From Centroberyx gerrardi (Eukaryota; Chordata; Actinopteri; Beryciformes; Berycidae): a DNA stretch of 64,000 nt. The translations under genes were made by a program, and so were the position numbers. Under the pieces are notes generated by a model, which did no database searches, was not told the DNA's origin, and saw only the letters and a list, made by a program, of their open reading frames with translations. The stretch spans positions 7,014,102 to 7,078,101 of the forward strand of contig NC_136013.1 in the NCBI RefSeq assembly GCF_048128805.1, written 5' to 3'. Below are positions 1 through 15,294 of the stretch, in pieces (the first letter of the stretch is position 1; the number at the start of each line of letters is the position of its first letter).

Positions 1-986
1 CAAAGAGATCTCAGACTTGGAGGCATCTGCATCCTTACTGCTGTCTTTCTGGATGTAACTTGGGGTGTCCTCAAGCACAGGGGGTGAGGGAAGGTCCCTC
101 TTATTCTTTCTCTTGCCTTTAGATGTTTGAGTCTCCTCTTGGCTTCCACCGTTGTTGATATTAAACTTCTCTGCTATTTCCCTCTCTCTGCGCTTGTTCT
201 TGGTGAAGCGAGGGCTTCCCCGTTCGGGGTGGTACGTGTTCTGGAGGATAGTCTCATCCTCTTCTTCTTTCTCAAGGTTGAGATTCTTTTTTAGAGTCTG
301 AAGCTGAAACAGAAGCAGGGAACAGGAAGAGCTAAACATACATGTATACTTGTAAAGTTAATTGTTTTGCATGAAAGTGTGGAGGCAACTTTCTAGTGTT
401 CAAACACCTCATGGTACCTGTTTTATTGCACTATATGGCCCAGATAGATCGTTCTCTCTCCCACAAACAAAATAAAATGTCAACCTTTAAAATTACTTTG
501 TACTGCACCCCACACCGTAATTTGGTGGAAGAGGATGAAGGAATACTACACAACCGGGTATAAAAGCTGAATTTCTATATAATAAGTGCTGTTTGGTGGG
601 TCATATGTATGCTGAATTTTCCATTGGACCAGAATGATTCAAAAAGGTCTTAAGTCATGTTCTACAATGTATGGGTGTTTGTCAATAAGCAATTCAACAC
701 TAAACTATCAGATTTTGGCAGTTTGATGTGCTCTGTCCCATATAAAGGGAGAACAGCATGTATCAGAACAACATACCACAATGGTCTCCTGAGGTTCCGA
801 ACTTTTCTTCTTCAATTTTTTCTTCTCTTTTGGAGGGTCAGTGTATTTCTTTAACACCTCATTGAATCTGTCCCGGGTCTTTGCCCGGGCTTCACTTTCA
901 CCTGTAGAAATGATACAGCCTGTAGTAAGCAACCTGGACCTGGTAAGATGTCAACAGTCCTGTAACTACTACATAGATGCATTATA

Positions 987-1034
<48 letters not shown>

Positions 1035-1060
1035 ATAGCAAGGAGCTCACCTGCTGGCAT
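1..1060 (-). CDS. Unrecognised lysine-rich protein, 5' part (runs off left edge)
   Basis: Three coding exons on the minus strand: 1060-1051 (ATG plus 7 bases), 901-777 and 303-1, where the frame stays open to the window edge. All junctions fit GT-AG and phase, and the 438 bases give 146 residues. The start reads MPAGESEARAKTRDRFNEVL; the ATG lies ten bases before a donor. The protein is highly charged: a lysine run (KEKKKLKKK, about residues 35-43), an acidic stretch EKEEEDE near 60, then basic KNKRRERE and KGKRKNKRD. This suggests a disordered nuclear or nucleic-acid-associated protein, but that is only inference. I do not recognise the family. It is divergent to the armadillo gene at 2079, about 1 kb apart, so the two may share a promoter region. 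Confidence 0.7.
989..1033. repeat. (GT)n microsatellite
   Basis: About 22 GT units inside intron 1 of the left-edge gene, 18 bases from the splice donor. On the transcribed strand it reads (CA)n. Open reading frames of repeated Cys-Val or His-Thr across it are artefacts. Confidence 0.95.
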
Positions 1061-1124
1061 TGTCAGGCACCGAAATCTCTCTCATTATGTGGACAAGAGA
1101 CTCAACCAAGGAGGGAGGCTTTAA

Positions 1125-1540
1125 ATCTAAAAATAACGTTACAAACAGGGCTAACGTTACTCCGCTAATCTAACGTTGGTGTTGGGGGATCAAATTAGCT
1201 TAAATGCTAAAGTTAGTTCGCTAAGTTAGTTGTAGCAATTTGAAGGAGACCACAGGAACAGAAACTGTAACGACAAACATCATGTTTTCTATGGCATGTG
1301 CTTAGCTAAGGAAAATACCCTTAGCGATAAGCTAACGGTTAGCTAGCTACCGTTAGATACGTTAGTTAGCTGGCTAACGTTAGCTGATAGTGCCAAATAT
1401 AGCATGCTAAGTTTGTTTACGTTAGGTTTAGGTCGCTTAAACGGTCGCTTAAACGGTCTGAGCCTTACGAAACAAAACCAAGCCTCAAAACTATACCTTT
1501 GGAAAACTAGCTAGCAGCTAACTGCAAGTAGCTAGCCTGC
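1125..1540. repeat. Cluster of GTTAGC / AACGTTA / GCTAGC words
   Basis: Dense overlapping near-palindromic words (TAACGTTA, GCTAGC, CGTTAGC and variants) fill about 400 bases upstream of the first ATG of the left-edge gene. The same word set fills the WTAP 5' region at 19975-20300. No coding frame is supported here. Confidence 0.8.
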
Positions 1541-1743
1541 AGTGATTGGGATCTTCTCCAACCTCACCAACAACGCTGCGATGGTTTCCAAGTCAACCAC
1601 AACAACAAGGTGGAAGAGGAGGGAGGAGCGTGACGCAGCTCGAACAAAGATTCCACCAATGAGGTTTGAGGACAGAAGAATCCCTGCCCAAATCCCAAAT
1701 CCTGACAACTGTGTGATTTCCTTTAATTACAGCAACTTTTGTA

Positions 1744-1770
1744 AAAATAAATAAATAAATAAATAAATAC
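1744..1770. repeat. (AAAT)n microsatellite
   Basis: About six and a half tandem AAAT units in the intergenic stretch between the two divergent genes at the left end. Confidence 0.9.
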
Positions 1771-1979
1771 TCAAGTGAAGAAGATAAACGTGGTCCTGTA
1801 AAATTACAATCTGATACGATGTAACATATCGACACACAATAAATTCTATACAATGTGTTTATAAACACGTTCTCCATTCTGACTTTTGATAGATATGGAT
1901 TGCTTGTCAATCAACTTTTTTTTTTAATCATTATCGGACAATAACAGACGCACAATAATCACACGGCAATGGTCTTTCG

Positions 1980-1989
1980 GTCACGTGAC
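1980..1989. promoter_or_regulatory. Perfect GTCACGTGAC palindrome (E-box / CLEAR-type)
   Basis: The ten bases match the consensus bound by the TFEB/TFE3/MITF and USF bHLH-zip factors. It is followed by GACGTC (a CRE-like half), and lies 90 bases before the armadillo gene ATG at 2079, where a proximal promoter is expected. Site identity is seen directly; factor binding is inference. Confidence 0.6.
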
Positions 1990-2078
1990 GTCTCACTAGG
2001 CGTGTCTTTGTGCTGGCTCCTGGCTGTGTGAAGCTGAAGCAGGCAGGCTCCTCAATTGCGATTACTGAAGATGCAGCC

Positions 2079-5000
2079 ATGGCAGGACTTTGTGACAAAT
2101 GTGCCCAATTGCTCAAAGCTTTCACTGCTCATTTGAGGAGAGTTTGCATGGAGTTAGAGCAAAAGATAAAGGACTTTATCAGAGAGCTCGCCCAGTGCGC
2201 CTGTCTGAGTAGGGCAGATTCGAGGAAGACGAGACATGAGTTGTCCTCACTACACCACCTGTGTAATGGTAGGGAAATCATTTATATCCATACATCGATC
2301 TTTTGTCCTTGATACTATGATGTCGTGGAGTGTAAACACACCTAAACCACTTTACTCACTTTTTATTTGTGGAATAAAGTTTACCCACATTTTGAGTTCA
2401 TATAAATAGCCTATTTATGATTCAAATGTCTAATATAAATTATAGTAAGCAGCACCAGACAGATGGAGGTTACAAAAAAAGTGCATTTTTATGAAAATAT
2501 AAAGTATTTACATGATTTGTATATTCAGTGTAAAACAAACAAAAAAAAAGGTTTTCTTTTTTGACTTATCAACACCAAAGTATGCAACCCTGGGCATATT
2601 TGTTAATTACAGCTTGTTCTATTTCTTCTCTTAGATCATGAAACTCCTGTGCTCAGTGAAGAATGTCTCCAAGCACTGAACAGACTTGCAGCCTCAGAAA
2701 ACTCTGATCTACAAAGGGCTGCAGCCATGTATTATTTACATCTTAGTCATCATTGTGAGTGGGGGGGGGAAGAAACAAAACAGATTTTTGTGTGACTTGT
2801 CACAATCTGCACAGTAATGATGACTTGCTGACCAGTGGCACATAAAACGTGACTGTAGCTATTGTTTGCAGTTCAGGTTTCTTTTGTAGTGATAGGCTCT
2901 GTGACAGTTATGACCAGTATCATGCAAATTTTCAACCGCATGTTTTTCATAAAGGTGGAGGTAGAGGATAATGGATTCCCAGCCTGTGTGGGCTTGGTTG
3001 AAGTATCATTGAGTGAAAAACAAATAGTTTTTTTTGTGAAATCTCACAATATGAATTATTATTATGCATTTTTGTGACCAGGGACAGTGGCTCATAAAAA
3101 GTGACTTTATTGTTTGCAGTACAGGTTTCTCCTATGTCACATCATTGTAGTAATATAAGCTATATAAGCTCAGTAAAAGTTCTGACCAGTATTATGCAAA
3201 TTTCTAACCACATACTTTCCATAAGGGTGGAGATTAATAGATTCTCGTACTATGTGTACTTGGTTGAGTTTAATAGAACAGATGTGCAATATCTCTATCA
3301 GGGCTTACCAGTAATCACCAGCCAAATGTTTAATCTTAATTTTAAAGTTTTGGCATTAGCTAGTTAGACTGTGAATTCTGCCAGCCATTTTAGCTTGTAG
3401 CCAACCTGTACTGGATCAGTCTTTTCTATTCTAAAAACTACTTTGGCAGCCAAGAAATTAAACTGGCTCATGAAATTCTGATTCTTCAAGCAATTGTGCC
3501 AGCTAATTAAATATTGTTTTTTTTTTTCTCTCTCTCTCTCTCTCTTTGTTATGGCGTGTTACAGTGGAGTCTCCCCTACCTGAAGCCTTCATGGAGCCAT
3601 TCATGACCTTGCTTTTCTCAGCTGATCTGGATGTGCAAAAGACTATCTCTTTATCCCTGGTCAATCTGCTAGTAAAGAATAACGGTAAGAGTTAAGAATC
3701 ACTAGATTGTTCTGTATCTAAAATATTGTTGTGTTTGAGTATTGTTTAGTAGCATGTCCCCACTGTTAGTATCTGATCCTGATCCTACACATTTAAACAC
3801 AACTATGTATGTCGACACTGAGTGTAAAAATATCAGGAACACCTTCTTAATATTCAGCTGCACCCTCTTTAATACTGTAATGTTTAGAGCACTTACAAAA
3901 TGGAGTTAGAAAGTGATTTACAAGATAAATAAAAATGTGAGCAATAAGTAAAGACGATAAAAGAAAATACTCAACAGCAAAAGCACAGAATAACAAAGAC
4001 AAGAATAAAAATTATAGGTAATTGTTCAAGCAAAAGCAAGCCTACAAAGTGTGCATTTAAAGGTATTTTAAAGGGAGAGACTGAGTTGATCTCGGCAGAC
4101 AGGTTATAAGGTGAAAGCTCAATCACTTTGGTCTTTAGCTGAGACCGTGGCCACGTCCACGTCTCACCTGTTTCCATCCATCAAATTCACTCCTTAACCT
4201 GTCTCCTCTCTTTTCAGTCACATGTCTGCTTCATGACTTAAGTGGGCTGAATCTGTGAAATCAATAAGGCATCATAGCTTTCACTTGGAATCACCTGGCC
4301 TGAGTATTTCATGAAAAGATCAGGTGCTCCTAATATTTAGTGCACTGAAATATGATTGTGTTTTTTCAGTGTGTAAAGAGTTGGTGATTGAAATGGGGAT
4401 GCTGGTGCCCATTCTAGAGATGTTCCAGTCCGGTGATGCCACTGCTCAGTGTCACTCCTGTGCATGTGTCGCCATGCTGGCCTCCTCAGGTTTGTATGGA
4501 CAGGGAAGAGTTTCTCAATGAAGTTTAAATTGTTAAATGTTCTCATACCTCTCTATACGGTACATTCCTGCATTTGAATGAAAACCTTGTACGTCTAAAA
4601 ACAGAAATGAAGAAAAACAGAAAACATTGCAATCAGTGTCCTTGTGTATGGATATGTAAGTGGATATGTAATTCTGCACGCTGCTACACGTATGAACCTG
4701 TGCTGCAAGATGAATGGCAACATTCTGAGGATGACATAGCATAGAAGGAGGAAGGTGAGGCAGAGAGAGCGTGAAATGGAAAAAAAAATGAGTAGTATGT
4801 GGGACATCCTGTTCCATGTGCTTCTTCGTCAGATGCGTCTCTGCTTTGCCAACATTCCAGTCTCAGTCTAATACTGGTCATACTTTTGGGGCGATGTATG
4901 TGGCCAGTGCTCCCAGCAACAGGCAGCCAAGTGAAACACAGGGATAACAATCTGTTAAAATGTTTCCATACAATAAGTTTCTATGCGTTTACAGCAACAA

Positions 5001-7740
5001 TGCTGAGGCAACTCCTTGGGCACTGTTTCCCATCAGGCTTGCCCAAAACGTTGGCCTGTGTATCACTGCCTTGAAACATAACAGCATAGTTCCAGATCAG
5101 CTGAATCAATGTGTGTTGTGTAGGGCTTAAAGATAATGACAAAAAATATAGAATTAGAACTTTAAAATTGTTTAAAGAAAAGTGATTTTGTAAAAATAGA
5201 TGTGCAGTGTGCAGGATTTACTGAGTTTGAGTATGATGAAAGGTTTTCACCAATATTGTGATTCATGGACCAAAAATATCTTGTTTAGAAATCCATTTTG
5301 GACGCCCCTCTCTTTTAAGAAGTTTATTGCAGCCTCTGTGATTTGGAAATTGCGTTTCAGTTCATATTTCGATTATGATTTTTTTTTTTTATGAATTGTT
5401 CAGCTCTAGTTGTGTGTGTTTTTTGTTCTCTTTGTACAGAATCAAACAGAGAGGCTATCGTGGCTGATGGAATCATACCACTGTTGGTTTTAGCAAAGTC
5501 GTACGATCCTCAGGTGCAACAAAATGCAACTTGGGCTCTGTTGAATCTCACACAATCAGGTGGGCTTGAGCGGGGTTTAATGTCTTGAATGTTGTCATCA
5601 ACAATATGGACGTCACTGCTTGACTGTTGACATATTTTTCAAATTAAATGATATTGCTTTTCCTTAGTATAACATGGAAATATTACCCGATACTTTCTTT
5701 TCCAGACTGGTCAACAAGAATCTTATGTCAAGTAGGAGCTATTCCTGTCCTGGTGCTTCTGCTGCAGTCCTCAGATTCTGAGGTTCAGTTTTACAGCTGC
5801 TCCGCTCTGTGCAACATCGCTGCTGTCCAGGAGCATCATCCCAAGTTGCTTAGCATTGGGGGTCATTTTTTGTTGAAGTCTCTGTTGACTCTCATGTCTT
5901 CCTCTGTGCAAAAGGTAACTGGTAACCTTAGTAACTGATAGCTGGCTTTGAAGGTAATGGAGCAACTAAGTCACCCTCGATGAAAATCTTTTTATTCCAT
6001 TTTCAGAATTCAGCCCAAGCATGCAAGTGCCTACAAAGCCTCTCAATGAATGGTAATTATAACAACAATGAAGCCAAGGGTTGACATCATTTACAGGAGG
6101 CTGATGCTGTATGTCATTTTTATCTGTAGTTCTGATCCAGGAGCAGCTGATGGAGCTTGAATGCGTATTGCCTCTGAAAGCACTGCTGAACTCCCCTACT
6201 GCTGCATGGACAGAGTCTGCAATAACACTGCTGTCTACGCTGTCTGCACACCCACCAAATAATGTATGAATTTCAACATAAAGTATAATCATAATAGTGA
6301 TGAAATTGATAAGTAGAAATTGTATTTTTTACAGCTGTGAACTGGTTGATGATGATGATTTATTAGTCTGTTGGGGAATTCTTTTTGCATCCTATGAAAT
6401 AAGAAGCAGCACAGCACCAAACACATGGCACACAACAGAAAAAATGAACCGCAGTTGCTGGAAGTGACTATGCTGTTTACAGTATTCACTCTGTTTGGTC
6501 CCAGGAGGTTCTGGTGAGTGAAGGACTGTTGGACGTGATAGGGCAGCTGCTCCATCATCACAGATCCAGCTCCATTATTATCATGCACAGCTCCACCATA
6601 ATCACTAACTGGTGTAGCTCCTGCATGGGTCAGCAGGTAGGCCAATGCTACAATTCATTATTTCGTGACAGTCCAATCATATTTTCATACTACTGACTGA
6701 GTTGTTTATGCATGGTGCTTCAGACTGATAGTTTTCAGTTGTATGTGTGGAAAATGAACTCTGCCACTGTTATCTAGGCTGTGATGGAAAGTCGCTGTGT
6801 ATCAGGACTTCTCCATGTCCTCGTGTCTCCCGTCATCTCAGATGAGACTTTGCTCCGTGTGACATCATGCTTACATCATCTGATGACCTGGGGTGAGTGA
6901 CCTGGATGCGTGAGTTAGTTTTTGTCCCTTTTATTTGCTCAACGTTTGTTGTGGAACATAATGCATTTAAAGATTTACTGATTTTAAAGTCGGCTTTTAC
7001 ATAATATGATGCCTTGTATCCTTGATTCCCAACAAGACATAATAATTTCATCATCTCCATTCCACCACAATTTCTCACTGTTTCAGATACACTGCAGTCT
7101 AATTTGTCAGCGACAATAACATCAGAACAAGTTTCAGGACTGGTGAAGTTGTCCGGACAAATGGGAAATCCTCAGTTGTCATACAATTCTGCTGCCATCA
7201 TAAGCAAACTACAAATGACTGGTAATGTACAACAGTACAACCCACTGACACTAAACATCTAGCAAGCTGTTTGATTGCACATTATGCTTATTAACTATTC
7301 TCTGTTTTCATGGGACTACTTCACCTAGGGGAGATCATCCAATTACTGAGACCTCACTACACTGCTGTGGCTGGATACCTATTGATATTTCTCAAAAACC
7401 AGGACGTTAAATTCCAGCAGCTGGGCATAGTAACCATATTCACCCTCAAGAAAGGTTTGTATTTGTTGTGTAACTACTCATTTACCAGCTGAAAATATTG
7501 CAGCCATTCCACTGGTCTGATCACAGTAGCATTAGCTGTTCCTGAGCCAATCTGTAATAGTCAGCCATAGTATTTCAGCTCTCAAGTCTGGTGTGTGCTG
7601 TGCTGCACTCTGCAGATGGAGACTTTTCAGCTCTACTGGCTGGCAGCGAGCTGGAGATCCAGCTTTGGAAGGTGCATGCGCAGACAGAGGAAACGAGACG
7701 ACTGCTGCAAATGATTCAGCTCCTTTCTCAGCCTTCTTAA
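2079..7740 (+). CDS. Armadillo-repeat protein, VAC8-like, complete, 13 exons
   Basis: Exons 2079-2268, 2635-2754, 3565-3684, 4370-4489, 5440-5559, 5706-5914, 6007-6052, 6130-6263, 6505-6636, 6778-6892, 7087-7221, 7329-7454, 7616-7740; 1692 bases, 563 residues, ending in TAA. The start is chosen for its strong context (GCAGCCATGG); an in-frame ATG at 2010 is possible. Residues 1-64 are cysteine-rich and helical (CDKC, CACLS). Armadillo repeats follow, clearest in exons 3-6: [19 protein letters not shown], then [14 protein letters not shown] and [14 protein letters not shown]. Exons 2 to 5 are each exactly 120 bases and phase 1, one 40-residue repeat per exon. The later repeats are weaker. Armadillo proteins act as binding scaffolds; VAC8 is the yeast vacuolar member, but the exact vertebrate orthologue is not known to me. 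It is convergent with MAP7. Confidence 0.88.
2825..3280. repeat. Diverged tandem duplication in intron 2 of the armadillo gene
   Basis: Two copies of about 210 bases (about 2825-3030 and 3065-3280) share an ordered series of words: GACCAG..CAGTGG, TATTGTTTGCAGT, CAGGTTTC, TGACCAGTAT.ATGCAAATTT, CATAA.GGTGGAG and CTTGGTTGA. Both copies contain TTGTTTGCAG, which resembles a splice acceptor, but the reading frames after it do not continue the gene. Confidence 0.7.
3526..3546. repeat. (CT)n tract
   Basis: Run of about ten CT units immediately upstream of the acceptor of armadillo exon 3 (3565), where it extends the polypyrimidine tract. Confidence 0.85.
3816..4347. mobile_element. Degenerate non-autonomous DNA transposon with terminal inverted repeats
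   Basis: The left end (CACTGAGTGTAAAAATATCA then GGAACACCTT) is matched in inverse by the right end (AGGTGCTCCTAATATTTAGT then GCACTG). The right half contains text typical of an abundant teleost element (CTTAACCTGTCTCCTC, TCAATAAGGCATCATAGCTT, TTCACTTGGAATCACCTGG). No transposase frame remains. It lies in intron 3 of the armadillo gene and ends only 22 bases before exon 4, so the element may now supply branch-point sequence. Confidence 0.6.
4890..5085. repeat. Dispersed repeat, copy A
   Basis: This stretch of intron 4 of the armadillo gene aligns by eye with 48880-49075: both have GCTCCCAGCAA near the left, then GCTGAGGCA.CTC.TTGG, ACTG.TTCCCAT.AG and TATCACTGCCTT in order. It is a dispersed element of at least 190 bases whose class I cannot name. 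Confidence 0.6.
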
Positions 7741-8055
7741 CCCTAGTCTTGCTCAGTACAAACACTGAGAGATGTGCATACTGTGGACTGTATCAGGTGT
7801 TTCTACTTTTTTATATTGTATGGATAAGCAGCCATTATATATCATGTATGATGTTATAACGTGTTTATTTTACTTAATATTGTTTTTCATGTCATAATTA
7901 TAGTCAAATGAAGTGAAAAAGGAGGCAGATATGCTGCATAATATCAACTTTAATCAAAGATGGCATATATTAACAGGTTAACAAGTGATAATTATAAGCA
8001 ATACTTAAACTATAGGATCAAATATTGATTGGATACATTTGTTTTTATACTTTTT

Positions 8056-8069
8056 TTTATTTCAATAAA
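8056..8069. promoter_or_regulatory. Back-to-back poly(A) signals of two convergent genes
   Basis: TTTATT (8056-8061, an AATAAA on the minus strand for MAP7) and AATAAA (8064-8069, plus strand, for the armadillo gene) are separated by two bases, forming a near-palindromic two-way signal. The 3' UTRs would then be about 0.33 kb (armadillo) and 0.78 kb (MAP7). Signals are seen; use by both genes is inferred. Confidence 0.6.
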
Positions 8070-8841
8070 TTGACTTAACCCCTATACTTCAAACTTGCTT
8101 TGTAAAATGATTGCACAGTTTCAAACAAAGCAACTGTCAATGCATTAAATGCTTTGTGCACGGTATTCTCTAAAACAATACACACAAAATTGAAGCAAAA
8201 TCTTTGGGAACTAAGTTCCATAGCAGCTTTGAAATATGTGATTGCTATACTTCACAAAATCAAGGAGTAAGACAGGAAGTGAACTTTCACCAACAACCTA
8301 AACTCTTTGTTCAAAACCTAACAGTAGCGCAAACAGCCACTTGATCTATTCTAATTCCACAGTGACATAACTGAGGAAGGAAAAGTGCTTAAATAGTAGC
8401 ATTGTCAAGAAATATCAGGAGTAAGCTAAAGCATATGGCTGATAAATTGTTGTGATTGTTATAATAGCCATACTTAATAAGTCAAAGTTTACAGAAACAA
8501 CTCTTTCCACCACGGATATACTGTATTTTCCAGCAAACTATTGTAATCACTGTCTAAATCTACTGTATATTTTTGGGTTAGTCATTGATAGTTCAGACAC
8601 CCTTGTACTGAACAAATTCATCTGCAAATTGCTTTAGATACCCAGTACTTATTCCGCCGCTTAAACATATAAAGTGACCAAATACTGATATCCTCCTTGA
8701 GAGGGTTAGGTTGTGATGTTACATGCTCTTTCAAAGTGCCGAAGGGCAGTAAAATGGCTGTACTGGAGTAATTCCTATGTTTCACAAAGAAATCACAACT
8801 CTCCGAAAAATTCTTTGAAGGTCGGCCCACTTTCAAGGTGC

Positions 8842-13987
<5,146 letters not shown>

Positions 13988-14059
13988 ACCAATGCTCTGG
14001 TACTCAACACCCTCCTCCCTTTTCTCCTCCTCCTCCTCCTCTAATGTCTATTTCAAGAT

Positions 14060-15030
14060 GCCTTTGGGTCCTCGCCTTCAGTGTGCACCGTACTGCGAAC
14101 TGCCTTCTGCATCAGCTGCTTGCTCGTCTGGGAGAAAAGCATAAAAACCAATGGAGTATAACAGAGTAGCTGACTTGACTGTATTCAGGTTATATCTCCT
14201 GTTCAGTGAAGTGGAAATAAATTATAGCAAGGTTATCCAAAAAAGGGAAATAAAAGGAATACAATCTTCCTCTCCAATCTCCTTTAGGGTCTGGAGAGAT
14301 TCTGATCCTCACTAAGTCTTCACTAAAATGGTTACTCCCCCTTTAAAGATCTCACCCTTGTGAGCTGCTCTGCTTTACTTTCATATAATAAAGCCTGTGT
14401 CACTTTAACTCCCCCACCACACTCCTTGCAGCCAAAGGGATGTAGCATTTCCTGGGCAGAGCGAGGGAAACAAAGCTGAGAGCCCGTCCATGTGAATAGT
14501 TACCAGGACAACAGTGGTACAGCATGCAATGACATATATTGCTAGGACATTAACCCGCTCTGATGCACTCCATGTCCTCAATAGATGTGAGGCAAAAATG
14601 GGGATTTTTTTTTTTTTTTTTACCCATGATTCTCCTCTGGTGAATGAAGAGATACAACCACTAGATGGAGGTCTTTCCTTCTGGAGAACCAGCTGAATCC
14701 AGCCTTTGCCTCTCGTGCAATGGCTGGATTTACCCAAGGACAAAAATTAATCTGTTTTTTTGGACCCAAATGTGATGTTTTTATTGCTGACTAAACAAGA
14801 AAAAACATCAAATCTAGGTCACACAAGACTGAAAGTCAGGTTGTTTTTGCTTCTATGTAAATCTAGTTATTGATTCCTTGGGTCTGATCTGATGTCAACC
14901 ACTCAGTGCACATTCAGTCATATCAGTAATCTATTTTCACTTGCTGTGTGACGTGACATGGTCAATATGGTACAACTAACATGAACAATTAAATTTTTTA
15001 AATCAAAATGTCAAGTTATAAACATAACAT
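14060..15030. other. MAP7-WTAP intergenic / MAP7 5' region
   Basis: No coding exon could be supported. It should contain the MAP7 promoter and 5' UTR exons. An acceptor-like site near 14130 on the minus strand (CTCCCAG) opens a frame for 25 residues only, then stops. An 18-base T run lies at 14607-14624. Confidence 0.45.
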
Positions 15031-15036
15031 TTTATT
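15031..15036 (-). promoter_or_regulatory. WTAP poly(A) signal candidate
   Basis: AATAAA on the minus strand, about 260 bases after the WTAP stop codon. A second one near 14779 is an alternative. Confidence 0.5.
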
Positions 15037-15294
15037 AGTAGTAGGATTAGACCTCTCATAACCCCACTTTCTTTACAACTGAAAATCACAATCATAAAAA
15101 AAACCTTTCAAACAGAAAGAAACTGTGACATTCCTTGGTTATGACGCGTTTGACAATGTTTTACAGTTTAATGGCAATGGGTTTTTTTCTGTCACTGAAA
15201 GTACACCGTCATCCTCATTCACTTCTTTCACCTGTGAAGTACATCTCCAACATAATAGTTGAGCATGATTTCAATCCTAATGTTCAAGCAGGCC

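Noticed and set aside
14041-14132. Candidate upstream MAP7 exon (acceptor CTCCCAG)
   Set aside because: Frames after it stop within 25 codons and do not match the MAP7 N-terminus.
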